Assembly: GCA_032622095.1 (NCBI GenBank)
Contig: CP136063.1
Location: 41,328,106 to 41,392,105, forward strand
Direction: 5' to 3'
Source: Siphonodentalium dalli
Lineage: Eukaryota > Mollusca > Scaphopoda > Gadilida > Siphonodentaliidae
DNA length: 64,000 nucleotides
The translations under genes and the position numbers were made by a program. The notes beneath the pieces are model-generated. The model made no database searches and was not told the origin of the DNA. It saw only the letters and a program-made list of their open reading frames with translations. Below are positions 57,684 through 64,000 of the stretch, piece by piece. Position 1 is the first letter of the stretch. Every line of letters begins with the position of its first letter.

Positions 57684-57728
57684 TTGCTTCCTGAAGAAGG
57701 TAATTTATACCGAAACGCGTCGAGGCAA
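57684..57728 (+). ncRNA. Hammerhead-like self-cleaving ribozyme motif
   Basis: Stem I is TTGCTTC (57684-57690) pairing with GAGGCAA (57722-57728, one G-U). The core CTGAAGA (57691-57697) has the CUGANGA pattern. Stem II is GGTA-ATTTA-TACC (57699-57711), then GAAA (57712-57715). A minimal stem III (ACGCGT, two pairs) leads to the cleavage triplet GTC, so the cut would follow C57721. Minimal type I hammerheads of this sort are known from Penelope-like elements, and a Penelope-like ORF lies just downstream. One unpaired A (57698) between core and stem II departs from the consensus and may weaken activity. Confidence 0.55.
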
Positions 57729-57865
57729 TTGACAGTGCGCTCAAGTAAGACATTTTTTTTCTTTTGCAATTATTCGTTCGTTTTCGTTCATTGCATGTAT
57801 TGTATTTTTATGCATTGTGTATTAATCATAAATTCATTTTCAGCCAAAATTAAAGTCCTGAAACT

Positions 57866-58681
57866 ATGCCTAAAGCTACAAACAAAACCCGAGGAAATAC
57901 TAACCGCCAAGAGCGGCCAAAAGATCAGGCATATTTAGATCATTCATCTCTTATTAAATTGCTTTACAAAATCTTGCAATTATGGCACCACATCTTTTTT
58001 CTGGAGGACTGTTTGGCCAGAAAGGTCCTCCCAAAAGGCATACAAACAATCGTGGAACGAGAGCAGAAGAAACTCTTTCGGCCAGTATCACCTTCGAGTA
58101 TGATTTTTGACGCTCTCAAACTGGACACGAAAGAATGGGCATTCAACTGTATTAGGACACTGACAAGCTATTACAAAAAGAAATTGTTAGAAATAGAAAC
58201 TCAGGTTCTTTCGGCCTTGTCTTCCAAAACTCTTGACTTTGACCGTGCACAATCAACGGCTTTAAAATGGGGACAGAAGAATTTTGGCAAAAAACTTTCG
58301 ACATTGGAACAAAAGAAATTCTCAGAGACATGTAGTAATCTTCTGTCCTCCAAGGATGATAGGGTGTCTGTCCGCACTCCTAATAAACGTGCACGGTCGT
58401 CATCGCCGGTGGCCCGCCAGCTGTTTCAGTTTCAGGCATCGACATCTGAAGCAACACCGTCGAAACGACCAACTTTAGAACAAAGCGCCAGCCAGCCAGT
58501 ACCGAATTCGCGACAACCAGCATCTCCAAAACGAAAATCAACACCGACCGGCAAATCGTCAACTAACAAGAAGAGACATTCGCCAGCCCGCTCGAACGCT
58601 GATCACAATGCATCGATGGTAACACCCCCGTCACCAATCCAGTCGCCAACTGTTAAATTCGTCCAGAATAAGGGTTATTGA
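57866..58681 (+). CDS. Penelope-like-element ORF, N-terminal module only
   Basis: 271 residues. After a basic start (MPKATNKTRGNTNRQERPKD) comes a helical region, LIKLLYKILQLWHHIFFLED, CLARKVLPKGIQ and later KKLLEIETQVLSALSS, WGQKNFGKKLSTLEQKK. The 'Y..L....HH..FL..C.....+PKG+' pattern is typical of the region before the reverse transcriptase in Penelope-like ORFs. The C-terminal 110 residues are Ser/Pro/Lys-rich (RARSSSPVARQLF, SPKRKSTPTGKSSTNKKRHS). There is no reverse transcriptase or GIY-YIG nuclease. The stop codon is supplied by the repeat that begins at 58672, so the ORF was truncated there. Assignment is by eye and supported by the adjacent ribozyme motif. Confidence 0.5.
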   Translation: MPKATNKTRGNTNRQERPKDQAYLDHSSLIKLLYKILQLWHHIFFLEDCLARKVLPKGIQTIVEREQKKLFRPVSPSSMIFDALKLDTKEWAFNCIRTLTSYYKKKLLEIETQVLSALSSKTLDFDRAQSTALKWGQKNFGKKLSTLEQKKFSETCSNLLSSKDDRVSVRTPNKRARSSSPVARQLFQFQASTSEATPSKRPTLEQSASQPVPNSRQPASPKRKSTPTGKSSTNKKRHSPARSNADHNASMVTPPSPIQSPTVKFVQNKGY

Positions 58682-58927
58682 TCCACTGGTTTTGCCTCTA
58701 CCCTCTGCACTCACGGCGAACTTTAGACAGAATTTTCTAAGTCGAACGTCCATTTGTTTACCTTTCGAAAGACATTCAAACAGACATTCAAATATATGCT
58801 TCTGGCCCGATTATAGGGCCCGTTTAGGGTGCCATGGGCGTACCTGGATGTGTAACGAATGAAAATCATCGTCATATCATAATGCTTGCAGTTTGTGAGA
58901 TAATGGGGGGGGGGGTGATCAAATTTT

Positions 58928-59166
58928 GGGGAATACTGCTGTGAAGTTGGACGGACGTTGGACGTTCGTGGACATTCGCGACACGGTCTGTTTTCAATAA
59001 ACTACCATAGACTCGCATTTGTTGAAATGACTAACAGCTGCAGTGTGCCCACACAACTCTTATTTAAAAAGATCACCTGCCCCTCCCTTGCAACCATATT
59101 TCCATGTAAATAATCGAATTGTTGAATGTCCACGAACGTCCGTCTAGCTTCACAGCAGTATTTCCA
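58928..59166. repeat. Foldback segment inside the 740-bp repeat
   Basis: GGAATACTGCTGTGAAG..GGACGGACGTT..CGTGGACATTC at 58930 is inverted at 59127-59165. A second copy spans about 59664-59895. Arms about 40 bp. Confidence 0.75.
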
Positions 59167-60295
59167 AAAATAAAAACGCAGTTTCCAGTTGGAACCAGGA
59201 GACTCATCAAGACCTTATTCGCGGCTCTCCAATTCACAAATTTTAAACTTTTATTTTTACAGAATTTTCCGAATGTTCCTTTCCCCTTTTAAAAACATTC
59301 GAACAGAAATACAAATATGTACACAGGAAGAACCGCTTTCTTTCGGTCCAAGCGGTATTGCGTGGGAATAATCTATGCTCCATAGGACTTCCATGCCGAA
59401 ATTTCAAGGTTATCGATCCACTGGTTTTGCCTCTACCCTCTGCACTCACGGCGAACTTTAGACAGAATTTTCTAAGTCGAACGTCCATTTGTTTACCTTT
59501 CGAAAGACATTCAAACAGACATTCAAATATATGCTTCTGGCCCGATTATAGGGCCCGTTTAGGGTGCCATGGGCGTACCTGGATGTGTAACGAATGAAAA
59601 TCATCGGCATATCATAATGCTTGCAGTTTGTGAGATAATGGGGGGGGGGGGTGATAAAATGTTTGGGAATACTGCTGTGAAGTTGGGCGGACGTTGGACG
59701 TTCGTGGACATTCGCGATACGGTCTTTTTTCAATAAAATACCATAGACTCGCATTTGTTGATATGACTAACAGTTGTTTTGTACCCACACAACTCTTATT
59801 TAAAAAGATCACCTTACCGCCAAACATATGTCTATGCAAATAATCAAATTGTTGAATGTCCACGAACGTCCATCCAACTTCACAGCAGTATTTCAAAAAA
59901 AAAAAAAACGCAGAAGACTTCTCTAGACCCAATTCGCGCTCTCAAACACACAAATTTTCAATTTTTTAAAGAGAATTTTCCGAATGTTTTTCACTTGAAA
60001 AACATGGGACGTTGGACTTTAAACACTGTCGATATAAAAAAAAAAGGGTTACGGCAGATGACTCGAATCGAACATGGTCACAGGCAGAACCGCTTTGTTT
60101 CGGCCCAAGCGGTATTGCGTGAGAGTAATATATGCTCCATAGGACTTCCATGCCGAAATTTCAAGGTTATCGATCCACTGGTTTTGCCTCTACCCCCTGC
60201 GCTCACTGCGAAATTTAGCCAGAATTTTCTAGTCGAACCTGGTCGAACGTCCATTTGTTTACCTTTCGAAAGACATTCGAACAGGAGGTATGTAA

Positions 60296-61040
60296 TTGGT
60301 GAGATAATCACATAAGAGCTTCACGCGGATTGGTTAACGACTTGCACCAAGGAGCTCTTAGTTATTCATGACGCTCATAAATGACAGACTGACACAATAG
60401 AGCTTTACGCGGATTGGTCGACAGTTGGCACGCCAGAGCACCAGAGCGGGAATTGACACAATGGAGTCTGTCACTGCAAACTACGCCCATACGTGAATGC
60501 TCAGATGCCATAGGCGACACGCGCCGTTTGAAATTACTGTCCGAAAAGGTGTCTTATAATAAATGCATGATAAGAATTCAAAGAAATACAAACAAATTTA
60601 TTTCACTTAACTATTTAAACATTAAGACATCATACATTATACACAATAAATATCACAATAATTATTGTCTTATTGGTTTGGGGAAAATACCACACGCGGA
60701 CGCCGTTGTCTCTTATCACTTTGAATCGGCGTTTCTTTTCGCACAATGTCGTTGTCTGAAACGCTCACTTCCAGTTCATCTAACTGTTCTATACAACTGG
60801 ACAATTCTATTTCGAAATCAGCAGTCGACGTATTCTTTGGAGTCGACGTTGATCGGATCGGATCTGGGACATCACCGGGTGACTGTGTGTTGACGTCGCT
60901 GTCTTCGCGGTCGAATGGGATAGGTTCTCCGTCCTGATAGAGTGGGTGCCGGTGATGGTTGTAAGCTAGGGTGACAAGTGTTCTGAGCTCAGGAACAGTA
61001 ACTCCCTGTTTGACGCCGTTTGAGGTCCAAGGAATATAAA
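60296..61040. other. Foreign segment inserted into repeat unit 3
   Basis: Interrupts the 740-bp repeat. The left part has two copies of CTT(C/T)ACGCGGATTGGT about 65 bp apart. The right part is a terminal coding exon with 3' UTR (see 60670-61035). Borders show no clear target duplication. Confidence 0.55.
60670..61035 (-). CDS. Captured terminal exon of an unrecognised gene
   Basis: A 121-codon open frame with no initiator, from the repeat junction to a TAA at 60672-60670. It includes PWTSNGVKQGVTVPELRTLV, LAYNHHRHPLYQDGEPIPFD, an acidic Ser/Asp-rich centre (IELSSCIEQLDELEV) and a basic end, KRQRRPRVVFSPNQ. An AATAAA lies about 70 bp past the stop. The composition looks like the C-terminus of a real protein. 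No family recognised; it may be a gene fragment carried by a mobile element. Confidence 0.4.
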   Translation of the reverse strand: MPWTSNGVKQGVTVPELRTLVTLAYNHHRHPLYQDGEPIPFDREDSDVNTQSPGDVPDPIRSTSTPKNTSTADFEIELSSCIEQLDELEVSVSDNDIVRKETPIQSDKRQRRPRVVFSPNQ

Positions 61041-61155
61041 AATTTTAAAGAGAATTTTCCGAATGTTTTTCACTTGAAAAACATGGGACGTTGGACGTTC
61101 AACACTGTCGATCTAAAAAAAAAGGGTTACGGCAGGTGACTCGACTCGAACATGG

Positions 61156-61327
61156 TAGTTTTTTTAGTTAGTTTAAACATATTTATTTGTCTGATTTCAA
61201 TAACACATATAGGAAATGATACATACATTTTTATATAGACAATGGGATTGGAGGACAAGTGCTTACTCACTTATGAGTACCTCCTCTCCCATTTGCTATT
61301 ACACTGAAAAATAAATCAAGAATATGG
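61156..61327 (-). mobile_element. 5'-truncated LINE-like 3' tail with target duplication
   Basis: A 172-bp insertion bounded by CGAACATGG on both sides (61147-61155, 61328-61336); the sister unit at about 60070 has the empty site. Read on the minus strand it ends AAATAAATATGTTTAAACTA and is non-coding. This fits the 3' UTR of a non-LTR retrotransposon or SINE inserted by target-primed reverse transcription. Confidence 0.65.
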
Positions 61328-61670
61328 CGAACATGGTCACAGGCAGAACCGCTTTGTTTCGGCCCAAGCGGTATTGCGTGAGAATAATATATGCTCCATA
61401 TGCACTTCCATGCCGTACGTCCATTTGTTTACCTTTCGAAAGACATTCAAACAGACATTCAAATATATGATTCTGGCCCAATTGTAGGGGCCGTTTCGGG
61501 TGTCATGGGCGTACTTGTATGTGTAACGAATGAAAATAATCGGCATATCATAAAGCCTGCAGTTTGTGAGATAATGGGGGTGATCAAATATTTGGGAATA
61601 CCTCTGTGAAGTTGGATAGACGTTGGACGTTCGCGTACATTCGCGACAAGGTCAGTTTTCAAAAGCATAG

Positions 61671-62015
61671 ATTCAGATGTGATTTTATAAGGACCAGTGT
61701 GCAAGTTCCATATCGATTGTTCAATATAATACCAATATCTACGATAAAATAGTCTATTAATAATAAATAGAAATTATCAATAAATGATCCTCATAAAACA
61801 TGACGACCATTCAGGTGTGACTTTATAATGATCAGTTTGCAATTAACATATCGAGTATTCAATATAATAACAATACTTGCGTTAAAAATAATCTATTCAA
61901 AATAAATAGGGATTATTAGTAAATGTTCCTCATTAAATATGACGACCATTCAGATGTGATTTTATCAGGACCAGTGTGCAAGTAGCCTATCGAGTGTTCA
62001 ATATAATAACAAGCT
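61671..62015. repeat. ~140-bp tandem repeat, two and a half copies
   Basis: TTCAG.TGTGA.TTTATA.GA followed by CCAGTGTGCAAGT..ATATCGA, TGTTCAATATAATAACAAT and an AATAAATAG block, starting at about 61671, 61809 and 61950. Confidence 0.8.
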
Positions 62016-62610
62016 ATTGTAATCATGGTAAAGTCCTGAATGGGACATGCAAACTATTATAATCATAATGAAGTCCTGAATGAGACATGCAAACTATTGT
62101 AATCATGGTAAAGTCCTGAATGGGACGTGCAAACTATTGTAATCATGGTAAAGTCCTGAATGGGACATGCAAACTATTGTAATCATGGTAAAGTCCTGAA
62201 TGGGACATGCAAACCATTGTAATCGTGGTAAAGTCCTGAATGAGACATGCACACTATTATAATCATGGTAAAGTCGTGTATATGCAAACTATTGTACTCA
62301 CGGTAAAGTCCTACATGGGACGTGCAAACTACTGTACCCACACACGGTAAAGTCCTGAATGAGACATGCAAACTATTATAATCACGGTAATGGTCATAAC
62401 TGGGACAAGTCCTGAATGAGACACGCAAACTATTGTAATCATGGTAAAGTCCTGAATGGGACATGCAAACTATTGTAACCATGGTGAAGTCCTGAATGGA
62501 ACATGCAAACTATTGTAATCATGATAAAGTCATGAATGGGACATGCAAACTATTGTAATCATAATACAATCCTGAATGGGACATGCAAACTATTATAATC
62601 ATGATTAAGT
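62016..62610. repeat. 40-bp minisatellite, about 15 copies
   Basis: Unit AATCATGGTAAAGTCCTGAA, TGGGACATGCAAACTATTGT, with copies shortened or altered around 62270-62400. No spacers of constant length separate unrelated sequences, so this is not a CRISPR array. Confidence 0.9.
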
Positions 62611-62747
62611 CTTGAATATGACTTACACATTTCGCTATTGTATTACCTTAGTTATTGTATTGAAATCATATTTAAACTACGGTGGGTTGGGGATTAACAA
62701 TTTCAATAAATATGGTTTAGAGAATCCGTATGGTGTATCGGGTGCAG

Positions 62748-62880
62748 GACGTTTCGGCACCTGGACGTTTCGGCACTTGTTTTTCGAGACGTTTCGGCAC
62801 CTGGGTTTTCGGCACTTGGTTGTTTCGGCCCAGGTACTTGGACGTTTCGGCACTTCATCGAAGACGTTTCGGCACTTATT
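62748..62880. repeat. Clustered ACGTTTCGGCAC motif
   Basis: Six or seven copies of (GAC)GTTTCGGCAC(C/T)T at irregular 17-31 bp spacing between 62748 and 62873. Non-coding; lies in an otherwise AT-rich stretch. Confidence 0.8.
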
Positions 62881-63082
62881 TGATTTGATTTTCTTTTCAT
62901 ATATAATATTGACTTTGATGTTGCATTTATATTCGCCGTTTGTTATAATTCGGTATAGTACATACTAAAACATGTTTACACAGTCAAGTAGATGCCAAAC
63001 CATCCAACGTCGTCAGAAACATCAACCGCACGCGACAAGCACAACGACCAAGACGAGTTCAAAGGTCAAAGCGTGTCTCGAG

Positions 63083-64000
63083 CAGGGATGGGGTAATTGT
63101 AATTTGTAATTGACTGTAATTAATTACATTTTTTCAAGTAATTGCATGTAATTGGTAATTGAGTTTATTCTCAATTACATGTAATTGTAATTGGTTATGA
63201 TGTAATTGTAATTCTAATTAGGGTCTAATTTCAATTACTTCAAAATCACAGGTACTTGTTCTTCTCAAAGTTCTCTTTCATGATTCATCCAATTATTTCA
63301 TCCAAACTTCAAAGTATGAGACTGGTGACTGGCTATCACTATGTTGTCACAGCACTCGAGTTTCTATCCACTGTGTCTCAATTGTGAATTCTGTTGACAC
63401 CTGCTGTTTGTTTGCTTAAGCATTGGTTAACCTTTTATGCTTGTTTTGATAAATACAATGAGAAACCAACTTCAAATAATTGACAATAGATAACTAATAG
63501 AACAGTCTTGTGATCATGTTTTTATTACCTCCATCTGATATGGTATATAAGCAATGGTAATTGGGAGAAATTCATACGAACTATTGCTAATGTTATCAAC
63601 ATTCTACAAAAAATCTGGCAGTATTTTGATCTGCCGAAAGACACATCGGGTCCCATGAAAGCAAAGTGCAAACTTTGCCCAACTACAATCTCCTGTTCCA
63701 AAAAAGTTACCTCCAATTTTGTGACACATCTGAAGGTAAGTTTCCATTTCTATGTACTAGTATTGTTTAATAGCATTGACATATTAATTCAGTCATATGG
63801 CGGTATTGGTGTATGCATTCTTTGTTGTCCTTTCTAATTTGCAAATGAATGACAAAGTGGTGACAAATATCTGCCTCAAGTATCTGCCTTGTGTTGGGTC
63901 TACTATTTGTTTGTAATGTCCAACAACGGTGTCTGACAACTGTGATGTGAGTGAACATCTGGCCGTGTGGTCGGCTGGGTGCTACAGTTCTCCACGAATT
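63083..64000 (+). mobile_element. hAT transposon, left part (right end outside window)
   Basis: Left terminus CAGGGATGGGGTAATTGTAA followed by dense TAATTGTAATT subterminal repeats (63090-63240), as usual for hAT ends. Within it lies a BED zinc-finger exon in the right orientation. The right terminus and target duplication are beyond 64000, so completeness cannot be judged. Confidence 0.65.
63616..63735 (+). CDS. BED zinc-finger exon of a hAT transposase
   Basis: Open frame WQYFDLPKDTSGPMKAKCKL, CPTTISCSKKVTSNFVTHLK ending at a strong donor (AAG|GTAAGT at 63736). C-x2-C, the S/TSN-F/L-x2-H-LK signature and the aromatic start are those of a BED finger, which binds the element's ends. The second His or Cys should be in the next exon, beyond or near the window edge. 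The start of the exon is uncertain; the frame is open upstream to about 63586. Confidence 0.7.

Larger units (their letters stand above)
58672..61655 (+). repeat. ~740-bp tandem repeats, about three and a half copies, interrupted
   Basis: Phase-zero motif GGTTAT(C/T)GATCCACTGG at 58672, 59408 and 60163. Each unit holds TTTCGAAAGACATTC, a TATGCTTCTGGCCC block, a poly-G run after GAGATAATG, a foldback segment, and the AACCGCTTT..GGCCCAAGCGGTATTGCG block. Unit 3 is split by the insertion 60296-61040 and by the LINE tail 61156-61327. Unit 4 (61413-61655) is partial. Confidence 0.85.

Noticed and set aside
57615-57732. C-terminal tail of the zinc-finger ORF
   Set aside because: It crosses the insertion junction at 57614 and translates the ribozyme region, so it is not part of the original protein.
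58380-58562. Minus-strand ORF opposite the Penelope-like ORF
   Set aside because: Shadow of the Ser/Pro/Lys-rich coding region on the plus strand.
62183-62482. 99-residue minus-strand ORF of MSHSGLYHDYN repeats
   Set aside because: Antisense of the 40-bp minisatellite, with frame changes every unit.
62016-62610. CRISPR-like appearance of the 40-bp repeats
   Set aside because: Copies are contiguous, with no unique spacers, and the DNA is eukaryotic. It is a minisatellite.

Overview
This is animal nuclear DNA, most likely from a marine invertebrate. A lophotrochozoan such as a mollusc is my best guess, but it is only inference. Supporting signs are spliced exons with GT/AG borders, AATAAA signals, AT-rich intergenic DNA, no bacterial-style gene layout, and a mixture of DIRS, Penelope-like, LINE, Helitron-like, hAT, TTAA-specific and foldback elements. 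All domain names were assigned by eye; no search was run.

Region by region. 1-2.4 kb: the gag and reverse transcriptase part of a decayed DIRS-like retrotransposon (minus strand), cut by the window edge. 3.4-5.5 kb: duplicated non-coding DNA around a short Helitron-like element, then a foldback repeat. 5.7-9.6 kb: the best host-gene neighbourhood. A three-exon BEN-domain gene on the minus strand (6040-8454) starts 430 bp from a divergent plus-strand exon (8884-9015) that codes for a similar N-terminus. Each has a TATA box, and the plus-strand partner is followed at once by a LINE relic. 10.0-12.4 kb: two phase-compatible terminal exons of another minus-strand gene. 12.6-18.6 kb: ATTAA-rich sequence, Helitron-like elements (three of them abutting head to tail), a Harbinger-type MITE with a perfect target duplication and an SGNH-hydrolase relic. 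19-23.5 kb: TTAA-flanked elements, minus-strand coding exons with a 26-residue repeat, and a nest of palindromic MITEs.

24.06-40.78 kb: the dominant structure, a direct tandem array of a ~2.7 kb unit (six units plus a truncated seventh). Each unit carries an exon resembling part of a tyrosine-recombinase-like protein (minus strand) and, in the same place every time, a ~957 bp hAT element with the 8-bp target duplication GTTATGAG. Shared variants are distributed as a mosaic among units, which implies unequal exchange or conversion. A diverged copy of the hAT target lies just outside the array at 42.8-42.96 kb without the hAT.

41.8-46.9 kb: more TTAA and hAT elements, one with a BED-like exon. 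48.3-53.1 kb: inverted-repeat elements, including a 4.3 kb foldback whose right arm is split by a later insertion. 54.3-56.8 kb: an inverted-repeat element with a hAT nested in it. 57.1-58.7 kb: a C2H2 zinc-finger ORF cut by a Penelope-like element with a hammerhead-like ribozyme fold upstream of its ORF. 58.7-62.6 kb: ~740 bp repeats, a captured terminal exon, a LINE tail and a 40-bp minisatellite. 63.08 kb to the end: the left end of another hAT with a BED zinc-finger exon.

No tRNA, rRNA, CRISPR array or intact autonomous transposon was recognised.
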